Positions 1 to 8,652 of a DNA stretch of 64,000 nt are shown one piece after another. The stretch comes from Anaerolineae bacterium. Lineage in GTDB: Bacteria; Chloroflexota; Anaerolineae; Aggregatilineales; J027. A program made the position numbers and the translations under genes. Under the pieces are notes generated by a model, which ran no database searches, was not told the DNA's origin, and saw only the letters and a list, made by a program, of their open reading frames with translations. Location of the stretch: contig JAIOHL010000252.1 of the NCBI GenBank assembly GCA_019913005.1, forward strand, positions 186,001 through 250,000, in the 5' to 3' direction. The first letter of the stretch is position 1, and each line of letters opens with the position of its first letter.

Positions 1-1599
1 GCCAGCGAAATCGCCAATCCATTCATAGAAATAGGCATCCAAGTCTTCGCCGATGACTGCCTCAAAATTACGGAGTAAATCGGCTTCGGCAGCAACCTTA
101 TAGTGCATGTCCTCGAAATAGGCATGGAGGGCCCGATAGACCAATTCGCGCCCATATTCTTTTTCGAGTTCCACATAAAACAATGCGCCTTTGGTATAGG
201 GCAGGAAGCAGTTGTTGAGATCGTCACAGGTATTCCAACTAATCGTGGTCAGCGGATAATCGCCGCCATTGCTGCGGGCATAATTGTAGAAGTTGCGATC
301 CCCATCAATGCTATCATTGGCGCGTTTTTCATTGTCATCATAGGCCGCACGCCAATAAACGAATTCTGAATAGGAGGCAAGGGCCTCATCCAACCATGTT
401 TTGGTGATGGCATTATTGCCAACCAAGCCATACCAATATTGATGAGCAATTTCGTGCGCAATGACACTTTCTAATTGTGGACTGCCATTTTCCCAAAAGT
501 CATCGGCGATTGTCACTGCGCCGGAAAACTCAACGCCGCCAGCTTGACCACGTAGGTCAATTTCAATGATGTCGAGTTCATTATAGGGATACTCGCCGTA
601 AACATCATTAAAGATGCTGAAAGAGCGGATACCGGATTCCATTGCCCATTCAGAGGCGCGTTCGCCACCGGGCATATACACGACGTTAATTGTTATCCCA
701 TCCACTGAATCGGTCAGTTTGCCGGATTTTGGACTGGCAAAGATGAAGTTGTCGCGCATGGGGCCGCTGACGATATGTTCTGTTACCGAACCATCGGCAC
801 TTTCTTCCGTGCCAATGTTCGTGCCGCTGATGGTGATATTGAGGTCGGGACTGTGGGTGAGCATGATTTCAAATAGCCCCGTCTCATTATAATAAGGGTC
901 AGCGCTGGCATAGACCCCTTTCCACCAGCCGACGCCTTCATCATAGACGCCGAAGCAGGGATACCACACGGGAGAAGCAAAAATGTCACCGGTGTTAGCG
1001 AAAATCCCGTTGCTAAACCCGCGTTCCGCGACCAGATTAAAACGCATGGTGAACTCAACCGACTCGCCCGGTTGCAAAGGTTGATCGAGTGGCACTTCCA
1101 TCACTGTTTCATAGACTTCATAGGTGGGCTGGACGGCCTCCCCATTCATGGTCAAATCACTGACCTGCATTCGCCAACCCGTCAGCGGGGTGTTGGGCAC
1201 AAGGCGGAACACGATGGAATTGAGGGGGAAATCATAGGTATTGGTATAGCGTGCTCGTTGAACGCCATTAATGACGGTGGCGATGGGGTTCATTTCAATC
1301 GTCGCCTCGATGTAGTGGCGACGGCTGTTGGCAAATTGCTCCACGTCGTCGGCAAATTCGGGGCGCATGGCGGATTTAAAGACATCCACGTTTTCCCAAT
1401 CCACAAGGGCGGGTTCATTCATCGCAGCAATGGCAACAGGCGTAATAGTGGCGTGGGGACGGGCGGTGCTGGTCGGCATTTGAGTAGGCAGCCCGTTTTC
1501 AGCATTACTTTTGTCGTCGCCGCACGCGCTAACCGCCATCGCTAAGAAAATGATCAAAAGTGTGAGTCCGATTAAACGTTGGTGTAGGGTCTTGAACAC
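1..1599 (-). CDS. M1-family metallopeptidase lipoprotein (3' end cut by window edge)
   Basis: Zinc aminopeptidase-like protein of the M1/gluzincin family, predicted to be a lipoprotein outside the membrane. I start it at the GTG at 1599, preceded by a GAGGGG ribosome site. This gives a signal peptide ending in a VSAC lipobox at about residue 26, followed by a Thr/Pro-rich linker. The zinc motif HEIAH begins at residue 382, and the third ligand Glu follows in WLDEALAS after 18 residues. The frame is still open at base 1 (533 codons). Its last residues match GDFPG near the end of the paralogue just upstream (1700-3337), so only some 15-20 residues should be missing. The substrate cannot be deduced. 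The family assignment is strong; peptidase specificity is unknown. Confidence 0.88.
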   Translation of the reverse strand, partial: MFKTLHQRLIGLTLLIIFLAMAVSACGDDKSNAENGLPTQMPTSTARPHATITPVAIAAMNEPALVDWENVDVFKSAMRPEFADDVEQFANSRRHYIEATIEMNPIATVINGVQRARYTNTYDFPLNSIVFRLVPNTPLTGWRMQVSDLTMNGEAVQPTYEVYETVMEVPLDQPLQPGESVEFTMRFNLVAERGFSNGIFANTGDIFASPVWYPCFGVYDEGVGWWKGVYASADPYYNETGLFEIMLTHSPDLNITISGTNIGTEESADGSVTEHIVSGPMRDNFIFASPKSGKLTDSVDGITINVVYMPGGERASEWAMESGIRSFSIFNDVYGEYPYNELDIIEIDLRGQAGGVEFSGAVTIADDFWENGSPQLESVIAHEIAHQYWYGLVGNNAITKTWLDEALASYSEFVYWRAAYDDNEKRANDSIDGDRNFYNYARSNGGDYPLTTISWNTCDDLNNCFLPYTKGALFYVELEKEYGRELVYRALHAYFEDMHYKVAAEADLLRNFEAVIGEDLDAYFYEWIGDFAG

Positions 1600-1699
1600 G
1601 TCCCCTCATCCTTCCAAACTGAAGCTATATAAAACTCAAAGAGAGGCTTTGATTTGCCCCTCAACGATACCATATTCAGTGCCTAATTGACATGGCAGA

Positions 1700-3337
1700 T
1701 CAATCGGCTTCCTCCCGATCTACAGCGGCTTTCGCCTCGGGATCAAGACCGGGGAAGTCGCCAACCCATCGGTAGAAATACGCATCCAAATCTTGACCGG
1801 ATACCTGCTCAAACACGCGGAGTAAATCAATCGTGGTGACGAGTTGATATTTCATTTCACTCACATAAGTTCGCAGGGCTGCATAGACCGTCTCGCGTCC
1901 CAACATTTCCTCTAGGCCGACATAAAACAATGGGCCTTTGGTATAGGGTAAGAGACAGCTATTTTGCTGCGGACATTCGACCCAGTTGATGGTACTTAGT
2001 GGGAAATCCCCACCGTTGCTGCGGAAGAAATTATAAGCTCCTCGATCAAAGTCTATGACATCAGTGGCACGCTGTTCATCATTAGGATAGGCTTCGCGCA
2101 GATAAATATATTCGGTATAGGAGGCAAGGGATTCATCAATCCATGTTTCGTCAACCGCATTGTTGCCAACCAAGCCATACCAGTATTGATGTCCGACCTC
2201 ATGCGCCAACGTGACTTCGAGAGAAGGATCGCCATTAAACCAGTCATTGTCTGAAGCGGTAATGACCCCCGAATATTCAACCCCGGCGGCTTGACCACGC
2301 AGGTCAATTTCGATGATGTCTAATTCCGCATACGGGTAATCGCCAAAAATACGGTTTTGGATTTCGACTGAACGCCGAGTCGCCTGTAGCACATAATCAG
2401 CGGCGCGTTCACCCTCCGGCAGATAATAGACGTTGATGGTCGTGCCATCGGCCTCGCCAGCAAGTTTGCCAACGATTGGGCTGGCGAACAAGATAATATC
2501 CCGCATGGGGCCGCTGACGATATGTTCCGTCACCGTGCTGTCAGCATTCGTTTGGGTGTCAATTGTGACCCCACTCATGGCGACATTCATGTTTTCGGCG
2601 TGGGTCAGTTTAATTTCAAACAGGCCCACCTCGTTGTAATAGGGGTCTCCTGAATACAGCCCTTTCCACCAACCGCCCTCGGATCGGTAAACACTGAAGG
2701 CCGGATACCAGAGTGTGGTCGCAAAAATATCATTGGCGTTGGCGAAAATCCCATTACTTAGGCCGCGCTCCGCCACTAAGTTAAATCGCATAAAGAATTC
2801 GACGGATTCACCGGGCGCAAGGGGCTGTGTTAAGGGGACTTGCATCACCGAATCGTACAATTCATACATTGGGGCGACGGCCTGACCATTCGCGGTGACA
2901 TCACTGACCCACAGCCGCCAACCCACCGACGGGGTATTCGGTGCAAGACGAAACACGATTTCATTTAAGGCATCCGGTGAAGTATTGGTGTAATAGGCCC
3001 GTTGGACGCCGTTGACGATGGATGCGATGGGCGAGATTTCCAAAGTGGCTTCGATGTAATGACGGCGGGTGCTGCCATATTGGACATCCCCCACATATTC
3101 GGGGCGCATGGCGGCATGGAATTGATCTGTTTTGTTCCAATCTACCACAGCAGGTTCGGGCAGCATGGCAACCGCAACTGGGGTACTCGTGGCATGGGGT
3201 TTGGGTACAGAGGATGGAATCTGGGTCGGCAGGGTGTCGTTGGCTTCACTGGCGCTGTCACTGCACGCCGATACCGTCAAAAGCGCAATCATCAGGCCAA
3301 CAATTAGAAGCAGGGGGCGTTGATGGATAAGGTTCAC
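1700..3337 (-). CDS. M1-family metallopeptidase lipoprotein, full-length paralogue
   Basis: Predicted 545-residue lipoprotein zinc peptidase, a close paralogue of the gene that follows it (1-1599). The frame is open from 3430, but I choose the GTG at 3337. It has GGAGAG seven bases upstream and gives a normal lipoprotein signal peptide with lipobox VSAC, mirroring the GTG start of the paralogue. The zinc site is HEVGH (H379, E380, H383) with E402 in WIDES. GVEYSG upstream resembles the substrate-binding GxMEN region of M1 enzymes. The C-terminal part (LPYTKGPLFY, then an alpha-helical tail) fits the M1 helical domain, though the protein is shorter than classic aminopeptidase N. The gap to the downstream paralogue is 100 bp, so the pair may be co-transcribed. 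Role: extracytoplasmic peptide processing (inference). Confidence 0.9.
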   Translation of the reverse strand: MNLIHQRPLLLIVGLMIALLTVSACSDSASEANDTLPTQIPSSVPKPHATSTPVAVAMLPEPAVVDWNKTDQFHAAMRPEYVGDVQYGSTRRHYIEATLEISPIASIVNGVQRAYYTNTSPDALNEIVFRLAPNTPSVGWRLWVSDVTANGQAVAPMYELYDSVMQVPLTQPLAPGESVEFFMRFNLVAERGLSNGIFANANDIFATTLWYPAFSVYRSEGGWWKGLYSGDPYYNEVGLFEIKLTHAENMNVAMSGVTIDTQTNADSTVTEHIVSGPMRDIILFASPIVGKLAGEADGTTINVYYLPEGERAADYVLQATRRSVEIQNRIFGDYPYAELDIIEIDLRGQAAGVEYSGVITASDNDWFNGDPSLEVTLAHEVGHQYWYGLVGNNAVDETWIDESLASYTEYIYLREAYPNDEQRATDVIDFDRGAYNFFRSNGGDFPLSTINWVECPQQNSCLLPYTKGPLFYVGLEEMLGRETVYAALRTYVSEMKYQLVTTIDLLRVFEQVSGQDLDAYFYRWVGDFPGLDPEAKAAVDREEAD

Positions 3338-3469
3338 AGAGTCGCTCTCCATATAATGGCTCATTTGCGAAACGGCATTGGATGATTGCGGCTTCGCAGG
3401 AATTACTAGGGCCGAATGGAGAAGGTTCAATCGGATGAGGTCTATAAAGATATGGAAAGACAGACTACT

Positions 3470-4618
3470 TCAATCGGCGTCTGGCTTTTCCGCAACTTCT
3501 TGGAAGGTCGGGAACTTCATGCTAAAGGTCGTGCCAACGCCCTCTTCGCTGTCAAACCAAATTCGCCCGCCCATCGCTTCGATATTGGCTTTGCTCAAAT
3601 AGAGGCTGAGGCCATAGCCAAATTCGGCGATAATTTGTGGCTGACGGGCACGCTGGAATGGCGCAAAGACACGATCTGTTTCTTTGGCGCGGATGCCATA
3701 CCCCTGATCTATCACCTCCACCTGCACATAACGATCTTGTGAGGTAGAGAAGGCACGAATGAAAATGGGCGTTGAGGGATCACTGTACATGATGGCGTTT
3801 TGCAGCACATCCCGCAAAATAAAGCCGAGGTAGTTGGGGGCGGCATAAATATTTAATCTATCAGGGATGTCTACGTCCAGCCGATCTCTATAGTCCTGTG
3901 GGCCTTTTTCGGGGTCGTGCAGCGGTTCTTCGTTGACCTCCTCTAAGAAATCCTCAAAAAAATCAGCGAGGTTAATTTTCTTAGCGGATTTTTTCACCGC
4001 CTCATTTAGATCACCCGTCCGCATGACCTCAAGGCGATGCAGTTGGTCAATCAGCCGTTGGAGGCGGAACATCTGCGTGGACATCAATTCAGCAAACCCG
4101 ATGACCCTCTGCGAAAGCTGATCTACTGTCATGTTGGCGGTACGTTTTTTGGTGATCTGGGTAATCAGATCGGCATGGCCTTTGGTGCTGGTAATTGCCA
4201 TACGCGCTTCGGAACGGAAGGTGTTCATCAGTTCCGTCAGCACTGTCCAGTCGGGGCGTTCGATGGTAATCATGGTCATGATTTTGCCATCTTCGCCATA
4301 GACCGCCGAGGCCCAACAAGGCATGGAAGCGCCGGAAAGCAGCATCGTAAACCGAATCGGCTCAGATTGGCGTAAGGCTCTGGAGCGGATTTCACTGGCG
4401 GTAGGGCTGTCTCCGGTGCGGCCTGCATCAATGAGCATGGCACACGCCGGCCACCCCTGAGCACGCAAAACTGGCAGATTCTTGCCAAGAATTTGGCGGG
4501 CGGCGTGGTTGTCTAAAACTAGATGACCTTCTGAGTCGAAAACAATGATGCCCTCACCCAAACTATCTACGATGGCTCGGTAGTCGAGGTTTTTGAGAGT
4601 GGGTCTTGCGCCGCCCAT
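3470..4618 (-). CDS. PAS-HATPase sensor protein with degenerate H-box
   Basis: Histidine-kinase-like protein of 382 residues, cytoplasmic, with no membrane segment. The start is the ATG at 4618, with GGAGG about 11 bases upstream; an in-frame TTG lies 21 bases earlier. A PAS-like domain covers about residues 8-120. A DHp-like helix pair covers 128-200, where SEARMAITSTKGHADL aligns with the usual SHELRTPLTSIKGYADL pattern but has Ser136 in place of the phospho-acceptor His. The HATPase_c domain is intact: N-box N274, D304-Q-G-Y-G308, F-box near 318-321 and GYGLSL at 334-339. It therefore probably binds ATP but cannot autophosphorylate in the normal way. It lies 39 bp downstream of the lysS terminal region on the same strand. 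No response regulator is adjacent. Confidence 0.8.
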   Translation of the reverse strand: MGGARPTLKNLDYRAIVDSLGEGIIVFDSEGHLVLDNHAARQILGKNLPVLRAQGWPACAMLIDAGRTGDSPTASEIRSRALRQSEPIRFTMLLSGASMPCWASAVYGEDGKIMTMITIERPDWTVLTELMNTFRSEARMAITSTKGHADLITQITKKRTANMTVDQLSQRVIGFAELMSTQMFRLQRLIDQLHRLEVMRTGDLNEAVKKSAKKINLADFFEDFLEEVNEEPLHDPEKGPQDYRDRLDVDIPDRLNIYAAPNYLGFILRDVLQNAIMYSDPSTPIFIRAFSTSQDRYVQVEVIDQGYGIRAKETDRVFAPFQRARQPQIIAEFGYGLSLYLSKANIEAMGGRIWFDSEEGVGTTFSMKFPTFQEVAEKPDAD

Positions 4619-4761
4619 GCCGATGAGAGCCTCCGCCAAAGAAAAAATCAGTTAAAAAGGGGTTAAATAATTCCCCTATGATGATACCACTTTCCCTACT
4701 TATTCGTGGGAGTGCTTTGCATTCGGCCTTGCCAAACTTGTTAGAGATTTGTCAGGACATC

Positions 4762-6288
4762 CTATTCGCGTGCCCGTAAATGCGGAAACAGGAGCACTTC
4801 GCGGATGGTGCTGCGATTGGTCAGCAGCATTACCAAGCGGTCAATGCCCAAGCCCACACCTCCGCACGGTGGCATCCCATAACGCATGGCCCGCAGATAA
4901 TCTTCATCTACTGGCGCGGCGTCTTCGTCTTCCTCTCCATACAAGCGGCCCATTTCCAAAAAACGTTCTTCTTGGTCAAGCGGGTCATTCAATTCAGTGA
5001 AGGCATTGCCGAGTTCCATACCCGCGATGTAATACTCAAAACGCTCGACATGGGTCGTGTCGCCATGCACCTTCTTGGCAAAGGGCGAAATATCCACCGG
5101 ATAATCCGTGACAAAGGTCGGTTGAATCAAATGCTGCTCAACTTCACCTAGCAAATGCTCAATCAGCTTGCCGCGTGTTTGACCCGGACGGAATTGCAAG
5201 CCAGATTTACGCATTTCTTGTTCAAGGGATTCAGCAGTGGGGTGTTCGACATAATCAATTTCAAGATGCTGGCGAATGATGTCACGCACGGTCACACGTC
5301 GCCATGGGGGCGATAAATTGATTTCATGTCCCTCAAAGTGGGTAATGGTGGACCCATTGACCTGTTGGGCGGCGTAGGCCACCAAGCGTTCGGTAATGTC
5401 CATTGCGCCAGCATAATCAATATACGCCTTATAAAATTCAAGTTGAGTGAATTCGGGATTGTGCTTGAAACTGACGCCTTCATTGCGGAAATCACGCCCG
5501 ATTTCATACACCCCGTCATAACCACCCACGAGGAGTCGCTTAAGATAGAGTTCAAAGCTGATCCGCAAATATAAATCTTGGTGCAATTGGTTATGATGCG
5601 TGGTAAAAGGGCGGGCAGCGGCTCCCCCATAAATCGGCTGCAAAATCGGGGTCTCGACCTCTAAGAAGCCTTCGTTATCTAAAAAAATTTGGACAGCGCG
5701 GATAATCTTGGAGCGCTTGCGGAAGACATCCCGCACATCGGGATTGACGGCAAGGTCGGCATATCGCTGGCGGTAGCGTTCTTCCACATCGCTAAATTCG
5801 CCATAACGTTCAATCGTGCCGTCATCTAGTCGCTGTTCCTTAATGATGGGCAGGGGACTGAGCGCCTTCGACAGCAGCCGCAGTTCACTGACCTCAACGC
5901 TGACTTCACCTGCCTTTGTACGCATCATCTTGCCCGACGCCTGTAAAAAGTCGCCCAAATCCAAATCCTTGCGGACGTGCTCAAACATGGCCTCGCCAAT
6001 GGCATCAATCCGCACGAATAACTGGACGCGGCCTGTGCCATCTTCGATATGCGCGAAATAAATCTTGCCCTTTAAGTTTTGGCGCACGATCCGCCCACAA
6101 ACAATGACTTCAATAATTTCGGGTGATTCAGGATTACCAGACTCGGCACGCTCAAAAGTCTCGATGGCAGCTTGGGCGGTGTGGGTGCGTTGTACCCGCG
6201 CCGGATAGGGGTCAATGCCCGCATCACGCAGGCGTTGGAGTTTGTCAAAGCGATCTTGTTCGACGTTATTGGTGGGTTGCCACGTCAT
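4762..6288 (-). CDS. lysS: Lysyl-tRNA synthetase, class II
   Basis: Charges tRNA-Lys with lysine in the cytoplasm. The start is the ATG at 6288, with GAGGG seven bases upstream, giving 508 residues, which is normal for the family; an upstream extension of the frame would run through the greA terminator. An OB-fold anticodon-binding domain covers about residues 50-150. The class II core follows: motif 1 near FLEVETPIL, motif 2 FRNEGVSFKHNPEFT, and motif 3 GVGLGIDRLVML near the C terminus. It lies downstream of greA on the same strand. A hairpin with a U-tract sits between them, so lysS is either transcribed by read-through or has its own promoter. Confidence 0.96.
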   Translation of the reverse strand: MTWQPTNNVEQDRFDKLQRLRDAGIDPYPARVQRTHTAQAAIETFERAESGNPESPEIIEVIVCGRIVRQNLKGKIYFAHIEDGTGRVQLFVRIDAIGEAMFEHVRKDLDLGDFLQASGKMMRTKAGEVSVEVSELRLLSKALSPLPIIKEQRLDDGTIERYGEFSDVEERYRQRYADLAVNPDVRDVFRKRSKIIRAVQIFLDNEGFLEVETPILQPIYGGAAARPFTTHHNQLHQDLYLRISFELYLKRLLVGGYDGVYEIGRDFRNEGVSFKHNPEFTQLEFYKAYIDYAGAMDITERLVAYAAQQVNGSTITHFEGHEINLSPPWRRVTVRDIIRQHLEIDYVEHPTAESLEQEMRKSGLQFRPGQTRGKLIEHLLGEVEQHLIQPTFVTDYPVDISPFAKKVHGDTTHVERFEYYIAGMELGNAFTELNDPLDQEERFLEMGRLYGEEDEDAAPVDEDYLRAMRYGMPPCGGVGLGIDRLVMLLTNRSTIREVLLFPHLRARE

Positions 6289-6322
6289 GAAAATTCCCTC
6301 ATTCTGAATGACATCTGATAAT

Positions 6323-6358
6323 AAAAAACGCCCGCGTTGGTCAAAACCAGACACGGGC
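6323..6358 (-). terminator. Rho-independent terminator after greA
   Basis: On the minus strand, GCCCGTGTCTGGT, a TTTG loop and ACCAACGCGGGC form a stem with one bulge, followed directly by six U residues. It lies 30 bases after the greA stop codon and just upstream of lysS. Confidence 0.7.
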
Positions 6359-6387
6359 ATTCGTTAGATTTAGAAACGAGCGGCGAT

Positions 6388-6861
6388 TTAGTCAATCGCT
6401 ACCACTTCAAAGACGATTTCCCCGTCTGGTGCGTTTACCTTCACCTTATCGCCCACTTTTTTATTCATGAGCGCCTGTCCCAAGGGGCTTTTATACGAGA
6501 TTTTACCCACTTGGGGGTTCGCCTCGGCAGCGCCGACCAACAGGTAAATTTCGGTTTCTTTCCGGCCTTTTTCGCGCACCGTTACTTTATCGCCCAAGCC
6601 TACAATATCTTTGCGTCCATCCTCTTGGATGACCCGCGCATTACGCAAGATGGTCTCAAGGCGGATGATTTCGCCCTCCACAAAGGCTTGATCATTCTTG
6701 GCGTCTTCGTATTCGGCGTTTTCCGCCAGTTCGCCGCCTTCTTCCATCGCCTGATGCAAACGTAGCGCAATTTCTTGACGGCGGACGGTGCGTAGAAAAT
6801 TGAGTTTTTCCTCTAACTCCTGAAGACCCTCCAGTGTTAGATATTGAATATCATCGGTCAT
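6388..6861 (-). CDS. greA: Transcription elongation factor GreA
   Basis: Cleaves the 3' end of RNA in backtracked RNA polymerase complexes so that elongation can resume. The 157-residue length is typical. The N-terminal coiled coil (about 10-75) contains the family pattern LEELEEKLNFLRTVRR and the acidic tip ENAEYEDAKND. The C-terminal FKBP-like domain includes YKSPLGQALMNKKVGDKV. The start ATG at 6861 has GAGGA about eight bases upstream. It is followed by a convincing terminator and then lysS; greA and lysS are often neighbours in bacteria. Confidence 0.97.
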   Translation of the reverse strand: MTDDIQYLTLEGLQELEEKLNFLRTVRRQEIALRLHQAMEEGGELAENAEYEDAKNDQAFVEGEIIRLETILRNARVIQEDGRKDIVGLGDKVTVREKGRKETEIYLLVGAAEANPQVGKISYKSPLGQALMNKKVGDKVKVNAPDGEIVFEVVAID

Positions 6862-6943
6862 GCGCTTATCCTCAGATCCGTCGTAAAAATATCAACAGCA
6901 TCCTAAAATCCTGCTGTTTGCTTGTCTTTCCAAGCCTATGAAC

Positions 6944-6965
6944 AAAAAAGGCCCATATCGGGTCT
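6944..6965 (-). terminator. Possible terminator after the glycosyltransferase gene
   Basis: On the minus strand GACCC-GATAT-GGGCC (one mismatch) is followed by six U residues, about 85 bases beyond the stop of the glycosyltransferase gene. The stem is short, so this is uncertain. Confidence 0.4.
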
Positions 6966-7013
6966 GTTACAAAACGTTGATTGCCGCCATTTTCCCAATG
7001 CCTTGCACGAAAC

Positions 7014-7043
7014 ATCATACCATAGAAATATTTTAAAAATCAA
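7014..7043 (-). promoter_or_regulatory. Candidate sigma-A type promoter upstream of greA
   Basis: Minus-strand TTGATT (7043-7038), an 18-base spacer, and TATGAT (7019-7014) lie in an AT-rich patch upstream of greA. A terminator-like hairpin lies between this promoter and greA, so it would act as a leader attenuator if both are real. Confidence 0.35.
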
Positions 7044-7050
7044 ACATTTT

Positions 7051-8043
7051 TTATGTGTTTCTGACATGCCAGTTTGGAGGGTGATTTTGCCGCCGCCACC
7101 GCCACCCTACAGGGTAGCCAACTATCTTGGCAATATCCCCCACCACGCGGATAATTACTATCCAGACGAGGCTTTGTAGCTTGCCTCTTACGCCTAATCT
7201 ACCCCATATACGCGGCAGACGTTGATAAGGTTGCTTGAGATAAACGACCCCTCCTACGATATACAGCAATAAGAACAGAGGGTGGATAAGCACCGCCAAT
7301 GCCAAAATCACTGGGGTCAGCACCAGATACGTGATATATCGGGCGGCATGACGTTTGCGCCATAAATCTGCTTTACCGTCGCCTCGTGCATACAGATAAT
7401 ACTGCCGATAGTAGCCTTTGAGCGTGGTGCGAGGTTTAAAATGAGCAATTGCGTTGGGCTGCCACACGAAATTGCCAATGTGTGCCTTTACTCGAAAATC
7501 AAAAATCAAATCCTCGCAGTAATCCAGCCATTCAGGATACCCGCCAATGCTTTCCCACAGCGTTTTGCGAAAAGCCACACTGCGACTGGATGGCAAAAAT
7601 GTGGCGGAGTCAATGTCTTCCACCATTGGCAAAACCGTCGCGCTCATCGCCACTTCGAAAGGGGAGGTGGGATTCGGGTCGCCCTGAAAAAAACCTGCGA
7701 CGGCTTGGGTCGTGGGGTCTTTTTCAAACGGCGCGATGAGATAAGACAACCAGTCGGGTTCAAGGCGCACCCCGGCGTCGGTGCTGGCGATAATTTCACA
7801 GGTGGATTCCGCAATGGCCCGGTTGCGCCCCTGACTGATGTTGGCCCCCGGCAGCGAAACGACCTTCAATGGCAGGCGATCTTGGTAGCTGTGCAGAATA
7901 TTCAGCGTATCATCACGGCTGCCCCCATCTACAATGACCACTTCATCGGGGACGCGGGTTTGCTTGGCGATACTGTCCAGCCATGCCGGGGCCGATTTTG
8001 CTTCATTTAGAACGGTGGCGATAAGGGCAATTCGTTCGGTCAT
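7051..8043 (-). CDS. Glycosyltransferase family 2, membrane-anchored
   Basis: GT-A fold glycosyltransferase of 330 residues. The N-terminal part carries the GT2 nucleotide-sugar pattern: VLNEAKSAPAWLDSI, VVIVDGGSRDDT, then ASTDAGVRLEPDW as the DxD-like metal site. Two hydrophobic segments near 240-280 (ITYLVLTPVILALAVLIHPL and FLLLYIVGGVVYL) should anchor it in the membrane. The start ATG overlaps the stop of the upstream gene by four bases (ATGA), so the two are translationally coupled. The sugar and acceptor cannot be told from sequence. Assignment to the family is firm. Confidence 0.88.
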   Translation of the reverse strand: MTERIALIATVLNEAKSAPAWLDSIAKQTRVPDEVVIVDGGSRDDTLNILHSYQDRLPLKVVSLPGANISQGRNRAIAESTCEIIASTDAGVRLEPDWLSYLIAPFEKDPTTQAVAGFFQGDPNPTSPFEVAMSATVLPMVEDIDSATFLPSSRSVAFRKTLWESIGGYPEWLDYCEDLIFDFRVKAHIGNFVWQPNAIAHFKPRTTLKGYYRQYYLYARGDGKADLWRKRHAARYITYLVLTPVILALAVLIHPLFLLLYIVGGVVYLKQPYQRLPRIWGRLGVRGKLQSLVWIVIIRVVGDIAKIVGYPVGWRWRRQNHPPNWHVRNT

Positions 8044-8585
8044 GCCTGTTCTTTCTGTTGGGGGACGCGGTGCATGAGGGTTTGAAGCAGTTGGTCATAA
8101 TCGCGGTGAGATTTGCTGGAAATAGCAAAAACGGGGATTGTGCCATGTCCGGCAGCAAACCCAACCACCCGGAAGGGCCACCCCAATGCACCTTTTTCCA
8201 CTAAAATCATCTGCCCCTTTGCCACAGGCCGTTTGGTGAGATTTTGCTGGCGTGCTGGTGGAGGTGGTTTCATCAAGGAGTGGTCAGTCAACGCTGTCAA
8301 TTGTTCCCATGCCACCAAGCGCGTTTTCCACAACAACGGCTTGATTTGCACTCCGTCCTCCTGCAAGGTGATTTGAGGATGGAGGGCCGTCAAGATAATG
8401 AGCGGAAAAATCATGCCCAACAGGAATGGAATCATTAAAATCATGAGAGACAGGCCATAGGTGAGGCCAGCGATTAAAAGGCCGACTGCGCCAAATAAAA
8501 TGCCGATCATGCCAGCAAGGGCCAGCCATCCGACCACACGCCGCAGCACGGGATGGGGATGGGGGTGATTGGAAAGAATGCTCAA
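8040..8585 (-). CDS. Two-TM membrane protein with PH-like C-terminal domain
   Basis: Unrecognised 181-residue protein. Two adjacent hydrophobic segments (about residues 15-40 and 42-66) are followed by a soluble domain. There ITLQEDGVQIKPLLWKTRLVAWEQLTAL resembles the beta-strand pattern of bacterial PH-like/YdbT-type domains. It starts at a TTG (8585) with AGGAT upstream; no better ATG exists before the first membrane segment. It is coupled by a four-base overlap to the glycosyltransferase gene downstream and has a good promoter upstream. Function unknown; it may support the glycosyltransferase. Confidence 0.7.
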   Translation of the reverse strand: MSILSNHPHPHPVLRRVVGWLALAGMIGILFGAVGLLIAGLTYGLSLMILMIPFLLGMIFPLIILTALHPQITLQEDGVQIKPLLWKTRLVAWEQLTALTDHSLMKPPPPARQQNLTKRPVAKGQMILVEKGALGWPFRVVGFAAGHGTIPVFAISSKSHRDYDQLLQTLMHRVPQQKEQA

Positions 8586-8623
8586 ATTAGGGTATCCTGC
8601 TTATTCAATCTTCAGACGGCAGA

Positions 8624-8652
8624 ATTATACGAGTGAATGTGTGACCTCACAA
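8624..8652 (-). promoter_or_regulatory. Sigma-A type promoter for the PH-like/glycosyltransferase pair
   Basis: Minus-strand TTGTGA (8652-8647), a 17-base spacer, and a perfect TATAAT (8629-8624) lie about 40 bases before the TTG start at 8585. The element overlaps the start of the divergent gene at 8641. Confidence 0.5.

Noticed and set aside
1072-1545. Plus-strand open frame of 157 codons opposite the first M1 gene
   Set aside because: It lies antisense to conserved coding sequence, lacks a ribosome site and matches no family; the minus strand explains the region.
3338-3430. Longer N terminus for the second M1 peptidase
   Set aside because: It would bury the lipoprotein signal peptide. 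The GTG at 3337 has a good ribosome site and mirrors the paralogue.
6289-6360. N-terminal extension of lysS
   Set aside because: The region contains the greA terminator hairpin and the ATG at 6288 has a clear GAGGG site; family length fits the shorter form.
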